64,000 bases of DNA from Methylobacterium sp. (GTDB taxonomy: Bacteria; Pseudomonadota; Alphaproteobacteria; Rhizobiales; Beijerinckiaceae), in contig JADCCN010000003.1 in NCBI GenBank assembly GCA_020252645.1, positions 124,001 to 188,000 of the forward strand, in the 5' to 3' direction. The notes under the pieces are model-generated. The model searched no databases, was not told the origin of the DNA, and worked only from the letters and a program-made list of their open reading frames with translations. Both the position numbers and the translations under genes were made by a program. Shown piece by piece: positions 1 to 9,335 of the stretch (position 1 is its first letter; each line of letters begins with the position of its first letter).

Positions 1-1769
1 ATCGGCGCGACATCCGGCCTCATGCCCGGCGCGGTTGGCGGCGCCGGCCGGCCATCGGGCGGGGGCGGCGTGGTCGGGCGCTGGGCCGGAGGCTGGACGA
101 CGCGCGTCTCGGGCCGTGTCACAGGCGGAACCGGCTGGGGAATGGTGCCGGGACGCGTGTGGTTCAGCACACCGGGAATGCTGCCGGGAGCGGGCGGCGG
201 CACATTGGGCCGAACCAGCGGCGGCCGGTTCGTCACCTGCGGGGCGGTCAGCCCGCGCGGGTCAAGGCCAGCCGGGAGCGCCGCTGGCCGACGCCCGAAA
301 CCGGGCTCGCGCGGCGGGCGCGGCGGCGGCACAAAGGTTGTTTCGCGAACCGGAGGCGGACGGCGCCAGGCGCGGTTGGCGAGGATGGCGGCCGCGGTGA
401 TCCCCGCGACACCGGCCGCGATGGCCACCACCGGCAGACCGCGTTCCTCGAGGCGCGGCGTTGGCGGGGGCGGCAACTCGATGATCGCGAGCGGCGGGGG
501 CGGCAGGAAGCCCACCGGTCCGGCCCAGGGCGGCGGCAGGCGTTCCCAGCTTTCGGCCAGAACAACTTCCTCGTAGATCACCACCTCCTCGACCAGCGGC
601 GGCGAAAGGTCGTCATAGATGACCTCTTCGAAGGAGGGTGGCGGCGCAACCGGTGCCGAGAGCCGGATCAACCGGTCTTCGGCCTCGGCCGCGTGGGCAC
701 CCCTGGGGTAGCGCTTCAGATAGGTCCAGTAGGCGCGCTCGCTGTTGGTGCGACGGGTGCGCTGCCAGTAGGCCGCCTCGCGCCGGGCCGCCACGGTGGC
801 GCGCGCGCGACGGGCCAGCACATGGCTGGGAAAGGCGCGGATGAATTCCTCGTAGGCGGCGATCGTGTCGATCTCGACGGCGCGGGCGTAGCCCTGCTCG
901 GGCTTGAGCTGCGACATGGGGCGCTCGCGCAGGAGATTGGCCTCCGGCGCCGCAGCCGCCGCAACACCCGGTGCACCCGGATTGAGCATGAAACCCGGCG
1001 CGATGCCGTTGAGCAGCCACGGCGTGACGACGCCCTGGGTGAGATCATGCACGCGCAGGCGCAGTCGCACCATCATGCCCTCGGCCGGAAGGCCCGGTTC
1101 GATCAGCACCTCCGCAAGCGCCATCGCGAAAGGGCTGTAGCTGGTCGTGGGCAGCGGCGCCGCCCTTCCCGGCGATTGGTTGAAGCCGATCAGCATGCCT
1201 TCCGCGCGATCCGCCAGCGACAGGCCGCGGCCGCCATCGGCCACGAGCTGCAGGACGGGATGCTGGTAGGCGGCATCGAGAAACACGAAGCGCGCGCGGG
1301 CCGGCAGGCCCGAAATGCCGCGCAGGAAATCGGCGATGCGCAGGCCCTCGGTCGCGAGGTCGTTGCGCTGGCGCAGGCGGGCATCGACGGGAATGAGGAT
1401 GTTGTCGCCATCATCCTGCAGGGCGAGGCCGGAGACATAGACGGCGATCACCGCATCCGCCCCGGCCTCCATGGCCTTGTCGGAGAAATCGCGGAACAGG
1501 GTTCGGAATTCGCTCTGATTGAGGTTTGCTGCCTCCATGACCTCGAATCCCGCGCCCTTCAGGGTCTGCGCGACAAGGCCGGCATCGCCCAGCGCCGTGG
1601 GGTGCTGCGTCGCGCCGTAATCCGCAAGGCCCACCACGAAGGCGAGGCGCTTGCCCGATTGCGCGAAGCCGGGCTGGAGCACCACGACCAGCATGGCGAG
1701 GGCCATCAAGCCCGTGGCCATCAGCCGGTTGAACAATCTCTGGGGTTGCATGGCAGAAATCCGTTGCAT
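1..1769 (-). CDS. Caspase-fold family protein, partial (3' end beyond window), catalytic dyad missing
   Basis: Reads from ATG 1769 off the left edge, at least 589 codons. AAGGAG lies 7 bases before the start. Residues 8-36 form a signal peptide ending at GFA. Residues 40-260 resemble the p20 domain of bacterial caspase-like (peptidase C14) proteins: AFVVGLADYG, the DGDNILIPVDA strand and the SPFAMAL helix. The canonical SGHG motif reads SGLA (Leu115 where His is expected) and canonical LDAC reads LDAA (Ala167 where Cys is expected), so proteolysis is unlikely. A middle segment resembles repeats found in such proteins, with YARAVEIDTIAAYEEFIRAF and a YW-rich stretch. It is followed by a proline-rich region, a possible TM segment near 376-450 and a long Pro/Arg tail. 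Likely secreted or envelope-located. Function unknown. Confidence 0.75.
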   Translation of the reverse strand, partial: MQRISAMQPQRLFNRLMATGLMALAMLVVVLQPGFAQSGKRLAFVVGLADYGATQHPTALGDAGLVAQTLKGAGFEVMEAANLNQSEFRTLFRDFSDKAMEAGADAVIAVYVSGLALQDDGDNILIPVDARLRQRNDLATEGLRIADFLRGISGLPARARFVFLDAAYQHPVLQLVADGGRGLSLADRAEGMLIGFNQSPGRAAPLPTTSYSPFAMALAEVLIEPGLPAEGMMVRLRLRVHDLTQGVVTPWLLNGIAPGFMLNPGAPGVAAAAAPEANLLRERPMSQLKPEQGYARAVEIDTIAAYEEFIRAFPSHVLARRARATVAARREAAYWQRTRRTNSERAYWTYLKRYPRGAHAAEAEDRLIRLSAPVAPPPSFEEVIYDDLSPPLVEEVVIYEEVVLAESWERLPPPWAGPVGFLPPPPLAIIELPPPPTPRLEERGLPVVAIAAGVAGITAAAILANRAWRRPPPVRETTFVPPPRPPREPGFGRRPAALPAGLDPRGLTAPQVTNRPPLVRPNVPPPAPGSIPGVLNHTRPGTIPQPVPPVTRPETRVVQPPAQRPTTPPPPDGRPAPPTAPGMRPDVAP

Positions 1770-1809
1770 GGATCATCTCCTTCCACGCGTGAGAACGCAC
1801 ATTTCAGGC

Positions 1810-1914
1810 TAGAGCACGTCTCGTTTTGTTGGAATCAAAACCGTGCTCTATCTTGTTGTTTTGTCGCATGTTGTTACGCAAAACCGGTATCCGCTTTTGC
1901 CAGAGCATGCTCTA
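1810..1914. repeat. RIME-like palindromic repeat, copy 1
   Basis: A 105-bp element bounded by TAGAGCACG and GCTCTA. It contains AGAGCACG pairing with CGTGCTCT around an inner GTTTTG/CAAAAC stem, then GCAAAA/TTTTGC around CCGGTATCCG. The middle has the TATCTT..TTGT..TCGCAT core shared with the elements ending at 5548 and 58620. It lies upstream of the caspase-like gene and downstream of the secreted protein gene at 2015-2467. Resembles the Rhizobium-specific intergenic mosaic elements. Confidence 0.75.
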
Positions 1915-2014
1915 GGCACTCCCGGATGAACCTCGGCCAAACGCACTCGATCCCCGAACCATGTCGGGAACATGGTCGGAATGGGCCGCTGCGCCCGCGC
2001 GTCCCTGCGGCGCC

Positions 2015-2467
2015 TCAACGCCGCGCAAGAGGCGAAGGGGAAGCGAGCCCCGCGAGCAGATCATCGCAGGACCAGCGCCTGCCGCCATCATCATGGTTTT
2101 CCGGGTTTCCCTTGAGGATGCGGGCGATGGCGTTGAGCCGACCATCATCGCGCACCGAGAGCCGGTATTCCTCGCCCTGCCTCTCCACCGTGAAGCAATA
2201 GGTGCGACGATCCTTGCGCGGACCGTAATGGTAGCAGATCGCGTCGCCATCGGTGTTCCAGCAGGCATCGACATTGAGTGTGAGGCCGTTATCGCCCAGC
2301 GCGCGCCCGTCCGGCGCGTGATACTCGCTGAAAAACCCGCCTTGGCTGTAGGAGCCGGCGACGGTATTGCCCTGAAAAGCCTCGCGAATGGCCTCGCCGG
2401 AGAGCTTCTCGCCCGCCATGGCCGGGGATGCGAAGACCAACAGGAACAGGATGGGAAGCCGTCTCAC
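2015..2467 (-). CDS. Small secreted protein of unknown function
   Basis: 150 aa beginning with GTG. The first 18 residues are a clear signal peptide (hydrophobic LPILFLLVF, cleavage after AMA), so the mature protein of about 130 aa is periplasmic. It has three cysteines, in the segments DACWN, YCF and WSCDD, and a Gly/Tyr-rich beginning. I do not recognise a named domain. Its GTG start shares bases with the TGA stop of the upstream GST gene (GTGA overlap), so the two are probably translationally coupled. The GTG choice rests on that overlap and on the signal peptide position. Confidence 0.7.
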   Translation of the reverse strand: MRRLPILFLLVFASPAMAGEKLSGEAIREAFQGNTVAGSYSQGGFFSEYHAPDGRALGDNGLTLNVDACWNTDGDAICYHYGPRKDRRTYCFTVERQGEEYRLSVRDDGRLNAIARILKGNPENHDDGGRRWSCDDLLAGLASPSPLARR

Positions 2468-3075
2468 GCAGCGGCACCCGGTCGGCTGGAAACCTCGCCG
2501 TGCCAGCGACGAAGGTTTGCAAGTTGCTCCGGCAGGGGGATCTTCGCGGGCTTCAGGAAATCGAGGGTCACCAGCAAGGTGATATCCGCAACGGTGAAAC
2601 TGGAGCCGACGAGAAAGGGCTTGTCCGCCAATTCGCGATCCAGCATCGCCATGATGGCGAGGGCGCGCGGGCGATTGGCCTCGCCCCAGGCCGGGATCTG
2701 CGGAACCTCATGCTCCACCATGCCGGGATGGGTATGGCGGAAGGCGGCCTGAACCGCCTGATAAAGCTCGAACTCCACCCGCCTCTGCCACATTTCCACG
2801 AAGGCGCGCTCCCGCGCTCCGGTGCCGAAGAGAGGCGGCGCGGGGTGAAGCTCCTCGAAATAGCGGCAGATCGCGATCGATTCGCTCAGGTGGCTGCCGT
2901 CATCCAGTTCGAGAACCGGCACGCGCTGCAAGGGGTTGCGCGCCGTGAATTCGGCCGTCCGGTGATCCATCCTGCCGAGATCAACCGGCACTTTCGGGAT
3001 GTCGATCCCCTTCTCCGCGAGGTAGATTCGCACCCGCCGGGCATTGGGCACCCGTCCGCCATCGAAGAGGCGCAT
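2464..3075 (-). CDS. Glutathione S-transferase family protein
   Basis: 203 aa, the usual length for a cytosolic GST. Residues 1-75 form the thioredoxin-like glutathione-binding domain, with the cis-proline segment RVPVLELDDG and the SESIAICRY motif that binds the gamma-glutamyl group. Residues 85-200 form the all-alpha domain with FLVGSSFTVADITLLV, the N-capping box motif. The start is ATG 3075; the reading frame is open further upstream but loses GST character there. The substrate cannot be predicted. Overlaps the start of the following secreted-protein gene by GTGA. Confidence 0.9.
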   Translation of the reverse strand: MRLFDGGRVPNARRVRIYLAEKGIDIPKVPVDLGRMDHRTAEFTARNPLQRVPVLELDDGSHLSESIAICRYFEELHPAPPLFGTGARERAFVEMWQRRVEFELYQAVQAAFRHTHPGMVEHEVPQIPAWGEANRPRALAIMAMLDRELADKPFLVGSSFTVADITLLVTLDFLKPAKIPLPEQLANLRRWHGEVSSRPGAAA

Positions 3076-3130
3076 CCTCGTCTCCCTGCAAATCACAACC
3101 CCGGAACGGGACCACGCCCGGCGCGGCGGG

Positions 3131-3658
3131 TCAAGGTTGCGGTGGGTTCGCGCGCCTCGCCTCGGCCTCGGCGCGCAGGCGGCGGCGATGTTCGGCCGGC
3201 GGTTCGAAGGTTCCGGCCCAGAGGCCGCGAAAGGCTGCGCGCGCTTCCTTCTCCTCAACCGGATAGCGGCCGAAATCCACCACGAAGCCGTTCCGCACGA
3301 GATCGGCGTTGATATCCGTGCCGTGAACCCGGCAGGTGACGAGCAGGCGTCCATACCGATCGGATTCGTGGCCCGTGCAGGCCACCGGCCCGCGCATGAG
3401 CCAGCGCTGCAGCGCCTGCGTGGCATGACGGCCGCAGGGCACGGATTGACCGGCCAGATTGCAGATCTGTCGGGATTCCGGCGCATCAATCCCTTGGAGG
3501 CGCATCTCGCGCCCTTCAACGACGAGGCTGTCGCCATCCAGCGCGCGGGCGCTGCCCACGACCATCTCCTCCGCCTTGCGGTTGAGGACGACGGCGAGCA
3601 TCACGCAGGCCACGATGAGGAGAGCCGCGGAAAGGAAGCGGGGGCGAAACATGGGCAT
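3131..3658 (-). CDS. Membrane-anchored thermonuclease (staphylococcal nuclease-like) family protein
   Basis: 175 aa. Residues 7-26 are a hydrophobic N-terminal segment (signal anchor or signal peptide). An SNase-like OB fold follows at about residues 35-150 with ARALDGDSL, RLQGIDAPE (the Arg and Glu of the active site), DRYGRLL (the second active-site Arg) and NADLVRNGF. Two cysteine pairs (ICN/VPCGR and ACTG/TCRV) could form disulfides outside the cytoplasm. The C-terminal 30 residues are rich in Arg and Ala. Likely an exported phosphodiesterase. Divergent from the kinase gene that begins at 3793; the 134-bp gap should hold both promoters. Confidence 0.88.
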   Translation of the reverse strand: MPMFRPRFLSAALLIVACVMLAVVLNRKAEEMVVGSARALDGDSLVVEGREMRLQGIDAPESRQICNLAGQSVPCGRHATQALQRWLMRGPVACTGHESDRYGRLLVTCRVHGTDINADLVRNGFVVDFGRYPVEEKEARAAFRGLWAGTFEPPAEHRRRLRAEAEARRANPPQP

Positions 3659-3792
3659 GGCCTACCTGATTCCCTGCCGGGATCGGAACAGATCACAAAT
3701 TTCTGACCCGTTGCGCCATTCCACCAAGCTTCGATTAACGATTTGTCAGGCATTCTGGACAACGAGAGCGTTCCGGTTTCCCAAACGTCCCG

Positions 3793-5361
<1,569 letters not shown>

Positions 5362-5365
5362 GCCT

Positions 5366-5548
5366 GTTCCGATCTGACCGAATGAAATCGGATGCTCTCT
5401 CGCTTTATCTTGATCGCATTTTCTTGGCGCGAACCGGTGCCCACCCCCGCCTTCGCGAGGGGTATGCTTCGCTTGAAAATGCTTGTCTCTTTTCTTTGTC
5501 GCATTTTCTTCACGCGAACCGGTGCCCACTTCGCTTGAAAATGCTCTA
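5366..5548. repeat. RIME-like repeat locus, copy 2, with two tandem core units
   Basis: Starts with a TCCGAT/ATCGGA hairpin, then holds two units of the motif TCGCATTTTCTT, CGCGAACCGGTGCCCAC and TTCGCTTGAAAATGCT at about 5414-5484 and 5499-5548. The first unit carries an extra GC-rich segment (CCCCGCC..GGCGAGGGG-like). It fills the whole gap between the convergent kinase and cobT genes. Read on the minus strand its outer end is TAGAGC, whose TAG is the cobT stop codon. May act as a bidirectional terminator. Confidence 0.8.
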
Positions 5549-6565
5549 AGCCTTTTCCGGCACGCCGGCTTCGGCAAAGGTCGCCATGCCGGTATGGCAT
5601 GCAATGGCCGTCTTCACGATCGCGCAGGCCAGGGCCGCTCCGCTCCCTTCCCCCAGCCGCAGGCCGAGATCGAGGATGGGTGCCAGGCCAAGCCGCTTCA
5701 GCACTTCGGCATGCGCGCCCTCGGCCGCGACATGGCCCGCAAGGCAATGCGCGATGCTCGATGGCTCCAGCGCGTGCAAGACCGCCGCGGCCGCGGTCGC
5801 GACATAGCCGTCGAGAATGACCGGCACGCGTTCGATGCGCGCGGCAAGGATCGCCCCGGCAATGGCCGCGATCTCGCGACCGCCGAGCCGGCGCAGCACC
5901 TCCAGAGGGTCCTTCAGGGCGCCCCGGTGCAGCGCGAGCCCGGCCTCGACCGCCGCCACCTTGCGGGCATGGCCGGCATCATCGACCCCCGTGCCACGCC
6001 CCACCCAGGTTGCGACCGGCCCGCCATAGAGCGCGGCATGGATCGCCGCGGCGGCCGTGGTGTTGCCGATCCCCATCTCGCCCACGCACAGGAGATCCGT
6101 GCCGTTGGCGATGGCTTCCATGCCGAAGGCGATGGTGGCGGCGCAGGCCATCTCCTCGAGCGCCGGCCCTTCCGTGAAATCCTCCGTGGGCAACTCGATC
6201 GCCAGATCGAAGACCTTCAGGCCCAGATCATGCGCCTTGCAGATCTGGTTGATGGCGGCCTGCCCGTTCGAGAAGCTCGCGAGCATCGCCTTGTTTGCGG
6301 CCGACGGATAGGCCGAGACACCCTTCCTCGCCACGCCATGCGACCCGGCGAAGATGGCCACCAGCGGCCGGTTGATGCGCGGCGGCGCCCGATTCTGCCA
6401 GGCCGCGAGATGGGCAACGATCTCTTCCAGCCGTCCGAGTGCGCCCGCCGGCTTGATGAGCGCAGCCTCGCGGGCCAGCACCGCCGCCCGCGAGGTCTCG
6501 TCCGGGCCGGGGAGCGCGCGCAGCAGGGCGCGAATATCGTCGAAGGGCAGGCCGGTGGGAGGCAC
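5546..6565 (-). CDS. cobT: Nicotinate-nucleotide--dimethylbenzimidazole phosphoribosyltransferase
   Basis: 339 aa, the normal length for CobT. It transfers phosphoribose from nicotinate mononucleotide to 5,6-dimethylbenzimidazole to make alpha-ribazole phosphate, the lower-ligand precursor of cobalamin. Family motifs are visible: GRLEEI near the N terminus, FAGSHGV, GEMGIGNTT, a GRGTGVDD segment and, near the C terminus, RLGEGSGAAL with the catalytic Glu of the family. Divergent from cobS across 123 bp, a normal arrangement for the last steps of the pathway. Its TAG stop belongs to the adjacent palindromic repeat. Confidence 0.97.
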   Translation of the reverse strand: MPPTGLPFDDIRALLRALPGPDETSRAAVLAREAALIKPAGALGRLEEIVAHLAAWQNRAPPRINRPLVAIFAGSHGVARKGVSAYPSAANKAMLASFSNGQAAINQICKAHDLGLKVFDLAIELPTEDFTEGPALEEMACAATIAFGMEAIANGTDLLCVGEMGIGNTTAAAAIHAALYGGPVATWVGRGTGVDDAGHARKVAAVEAGLALHRGALKDPLEVLRRLGGREIAAIAGAILAARIERVPVILDGYVATAAAAVLHALEPSSIAHCLAGHVAAEGAHAEVLKRLGLAPILDLGLRLGEGSGAALACAIVKTAIACHTGMATFAEAGVPEKA

Positions 6566-6688
6566 GGGACGATTTCCTCAACTGGCGGAGGGGACGCGGG
6601 GTCGCTACCATGCGCTGGAGGCTCGCGGCAAGGCGGCGATTCCCGCGCCTGTTGCCAAAGGCATGGGGCGAGCCGGAAGGCATATCGG

Positions 6689-7528
6689 ATGGATGAGCAC
6701 CCCCCGGCCGAAACCGGGATTCCCCTTCTCGCGAAGCCGCCGATCCGGCTGGCGCAGGCGCTGCGGTTCTATTCCCGCCTGCCGGTTCCCCGCCTGCCCT
6801 TCGAGGCGAACCCGCATGGGATGCCGGATTTCAAGGCGATCGCACCGGCGGTGCCCGTGGCCGGGATGATCCTCAGTGGCATCGGCGCGCTGGTGGGGGC
6901 TGGCGCCGTGATTCTTGGCCTTTCGGCGGGCATCGCCGCCGCACTCACGCTCTGCACCATCGTCATCATCACCGGTTGCTTCCACGAGGATGGCTTTGCC
7001 GATGCCTGCGACGGCCTCTGGGGCGGCATGACGGTGGAGCGGCGCCTCGAGATCATGCGCGACAGCCGTGTCGGCGCCTATGGCGCGGCGGGCCTCGCGC
7101 TGAACCTGCTGTTGCGCTTCGCGATCCTCTCCGAATTGTTCCGCCAGATGGGGCCCTTCGCGGCCATCGCCATCGCGCCCATCGGCGGATTGTCGCGCGC
7201 TCTTGCGCTGATCCCGACGCTTGTCCTGCCTCCGGCGCGAACCGGGGGGATTGCAGCCGCGACACTGATGCCGGACCGGAGCGGCCTCTTCGCCGCGATC
7301 GGGATTGGTGCCCTGTTCTTTGCCGGCGGCATGCTGCTGCTGGAACTGCCGGTCGCGATCTGGGTGGCGGTTTTGCCCGTGCTGCTCGCGGTGGGGCTTG
7401 CCGTGCGGCTGATGCGTCACAAGATTGGTGGTTTCAGCGGCGATCTTCTGGGCGCCACCCAGCAGCTGACCGAAATCGCTTTGCTTCTGGCTGTCGCCGG
7501 CGCCAGCGCCGCGCGCGGCCCGTTTTGA
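6689..7528 (+). CDS. cobS: Adenosylcobinamide-GDP ribazoletransferase (cobalamin synthase)
   Basis: 279 aa integral membrane protein that joins adenosylcobinamide-GDP and alpha-ribazole (or its phosphate) at the final step of B12 assembly. Diagnostic motifs are FYSRLPVP at the N terminus, CFHEDGFADACDGLWGG (the acidic metal/substrate loop), MRDSRVGAYG and GGLSRA, with about five to six TM helices and a C-terminal GATQQLTEI. ATG 6689 is preceded by GGAAGG. The frame is open far upstream, but the CobS-like sequence begins here. Confidence 0.96.
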   Translation: MDEHPPAETGIPLLAKPPIRLAQALRFYSRLPVPRLPFEANPHGMPDFKAIAPAVPVAGMILSGIGALVGAGAVILGLSAGIAAALTLCTIVIITGCFHEDGFADACDGLWGGMTVERRLEIMRDSRVGAYGAAGLALNLLLRFAILSELFRQMGPFAAIAIAPIGGLSRALALIPTLVLPPARTGGIAAATLMPDRSGLFAAIGIGALFFAGGMLLLELPVAIWVAVLPVLLAVGLAVRLMRHKIGGFSGDLLGATQQLTEIALLLAVAGASAARGPF

Positions 7529-7537
7529 GGAGAGACC

Positions 7538-7810
7538 ATGAATTCGCCCCGCGTGACCCTGCTGATCCTGCTTGCCCTCGGCGTCGTTCTGGTTCTGGCC
7601 GTCAGCGGCGGCCTTCCCAGCCTCTCCGGCGATGATATCGCGAGCCTCGTCGCCTTCGGTATCCTGCTGACGATGATCGGCACATGGGCCCTCGCGGAAA
7701 TCCGCGGGAACATGGGCGAAAGCCTCAGGAACCTGCTGATCTGGGGCGTGGTCGTGCTCATTCTGGTCTTCGGCTACCAGAACAAGGCGATGCTCGGCTT
7801 TGCGAGCTGA
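7538..7810 (+). CDS. Stand-alone membrane domain resembling the N terminus of TIGR02281 aspartyl proteases
   Basis: 90 aa with two hydrophobic helices at about 7-24 and 36-54 and a third at 66-80. The order DDIASLVAFGILL, GNMGESLRNLLIW, VLVFGY resembles the membrane-anchoring N-terminal region of the alphaproteobacterial retropepsin-like family. In those proteins a DTGAS-containing protease domain follows; here a TGA ends the gene and no protease domain is encoded downstream before the convergent thioesterase gene. It starts 9 bp after cobS with GGAGAG as its ribosome binding site, so it is probably co-transcribed. Function unknown: anchor remnant or regulatory small membrane protein. Confidence 0.7.
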   Translation: MNSPRVTLLILLALGVVLVLAVSGGLPSLSGDDIASLVAFGILLTMIGTWALAEIRGNMGESLRNLLIWGVVVLILVFGYQNKAMLGFAS

Positions 7811-7815
7811 TTGCC

Positions 7816-8256
7816 TCAGTTCGACAGCCCGCCCTCGCCATCGATGACCACGAGGGTCGCGAGCATCACGGCGATGGATTTGCGCGCGCCGTTCTGGATG
7901 GCGAAGGCCTCGCCCATCGCCACATGCTGGCGTTTTCCGGCGCGGATGATGCGGCCCTCCGCCTCGAAACGCTCGCCGGCGGCGGGAGCAAGCAGGTTGA
8001 TCTTGAACTCGCTCGTCAGCACGGCCTTGCCCTCGGGCATCAGCGTCAGCGCGGCATAGCCGCAGGCACTGTCGAGGACGGAAGTGATCGCCCCGGCATG
8101 GCCGAACCCGTGCTGCTGCGTGATGGCCGGGGAAAATGGCAGGCCAATCACAACCCGGCCGGGGCTTGCGTGATCCAGGACAGCGCCCAAAGTCGCCATC
8201 AGCCCTTGCCGGGAGAAGCTTTCCCTCACCCGGGCGAAAACGGCATCCTCGTTCAT
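7816..8256 (-). CDS. PaaI-type hotdog-fold thioesterase
   Basis: 146 aa single hotdog domain. The segments QQHGFGHAGAITSVLDSACGYAA and SEFKINLLAPA match the PaaI/YdiI thioesterase family, with HAG and the Asp of LDSACG near the active site. It probably hydrolyses acyl-CoA thioesters in the cytoplasm; the substrate is unknown. Its ATG overlaps the TGA of dusA (ATGA), so it is the last gene of the minus-strand operon that begins at 15727. Confidence 0.9.
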   Translation of the reverse strand: MNEDAVFARVRESFSRQGLMATLGAVLDHASPGRVVIGLPFSPAITQQHGFGHAGAITSVLDSACGYAALTLMPEGKAVLTSEFKINLLAPAAGERFEAEGRIIRAGKRQHVAMGEAFAIQNGARKSIAVMLATLVVIDGEGGLSN

Positions 8257-9275
8257 GCGGCAATCACCCGTGCGGCCTCCGGCCTGCGGCGCAGATGGCC
8301 GAGCGCCTCGCGCAGCACCTCCGCGCCTGCGCCGGCCTTCACCGCTTCCGTGGAGAGGTGACGGCGGAAGCCCCGCGCACCGGGCTGGCCGTGAAACAGG
8401 CCGAGAAGATGCCGCGTGAGGGCATGAGGCGAATGCCCGGCCGCCACGAGGCTTTCGAGATAGGGCATCAGCCGCTCCAGCGCCTCGAAGAGATCTCCCG
8501 CCGGTCCTTGCTCGCAAAACAGCCCCGGATCGACCTCCAGCAGCAGGCCGGGATCATGATAGGCCGCGCGGCCGAGCATCACGCCATCGAGGCCGGGAAG
8601 TTCGCCCTCCGCGGCAAGAAGCACTTTTGCTTCCGCGATGCTCGCGATGCCGCCATTGATGGCGATGGGCACCGCGGGAAGCCGCGCCTTGAGACGCCTC
8701 ACGCGAGCGTAATCCAGCGGCGGGATATCGCGGTTCTCCTTCGGGGAAAGGCCGTGCAGCCACGCTTTCCGGGCATGAACGAACAGCGCATCGCAGCCCG
8801 CCGCGACCACGGCATCGGCCAGCGCACCGAGCGCCTCTTCCGTATCCTGATCATCCACGCCGAGCCGGCATTTCACGGTGACGGGGATGGAAACCGCTTT
8901 TTTCATCGCCGCGACGCATTCGGCGACAAGCTGCGGCTCGCGCATCAGGCAGGCGCCGAAGCGGCCGTTCTGCACGCGGTCAGACGGGCATCCGCAATTC
9001 AGGTTGATCTCGACATGGCCGTATTCTTCGCCGATCCGCGCCGCGAGGGCCAATTCCTCGGGGTCGGAGCCACCGAGCTGCAAGGCGACGGGTTGCTCCT
9101 GCGGCGAGAAGCCCAGCAGGCGCCGGCGATCGCCATGGAGAACCGCGCCGGTCGTCACCATCTCCGTGTAGAGCCGCGCGCGACGGCTCAGAAGCCGGTG
9201 GAAAAACCGGCAATGCCGGTCCGTCCAATCCATCATCGGCGCAACGGAAAAGCGAATATCCTCAGGCGAAAGCAT
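8253..9275 (-). CDS. dusA: tRNA-dihydrouridine synthase A
   Basis: 340 aa from ATG 9275. FMN-dependent reduction of uridine 20/20a in the tRNA D-loop. DusA-specific signatures are SVAPMMDWTDRHCR, YTEMVTTGA, VALQLGGSDP, NLNCGCPSDRVQ (catalytic Cys), FVHARKAWL and GLSPKENR, all in order in the TIM barrel, then the C-terminal helical tRNA-binding domain. An upstream in-frame ATG at 9335 directly abuts the ABC ATPase stop and would add 20 residues without family similarity. Its position behind peptide-import genes suggests read-through co-expression rather than shared function. Confidence 0.95.
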   Translation of the reverse strand: MLSPEDIRFSVAPMMDWTDRHCRFFHRLLSRRARLYTEMVTTGAVLHGDRRRLLGFSPQEQPVALQLGGSDPEELALAARIGEEYGHVEINLNCGCPSDRVQNGRFGACLMREPQLVAECVAAMKKAVSIPVTVKCRLGVDDQDTEEALGALADAVVAAGCDALFVHARKAWLHGLSPKENRDIPPLDYARVRRLKARLPAVPIAINGGIASIAEAKVLLAAEGELPGLDGVMLGRAAYHDPGLLLEVDPGLFCEQGPAGDLFEALERLMPYLESLVAAGHSPHALTRHLLGLFHGQPGARGFRRHLSTEAVKAGAGAEVLREALGHLRRRPEAARVIAA

Positions 9276-9335
9276 GGGCCTGACATAGCGCGGATGCGCG
9301 AAAAGGCCAAATCGCAATCGCAGAACCGGCAGCAT

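Noticed and set aside
159-2201. Long plus-strand open frame opposite the caspase-like gene
   Set aside because: It is a shadow of high-GC antisense sequence: Arg/Gly/His rich, no domains, no ribosome binding site, and it spans the repeat element.
6566-6688. Cobalamin riboswitch between cobT and cobS
   Set aside because: Only 123 bp are available and no B12-box-like sequence or suitable set of stems was recognised.
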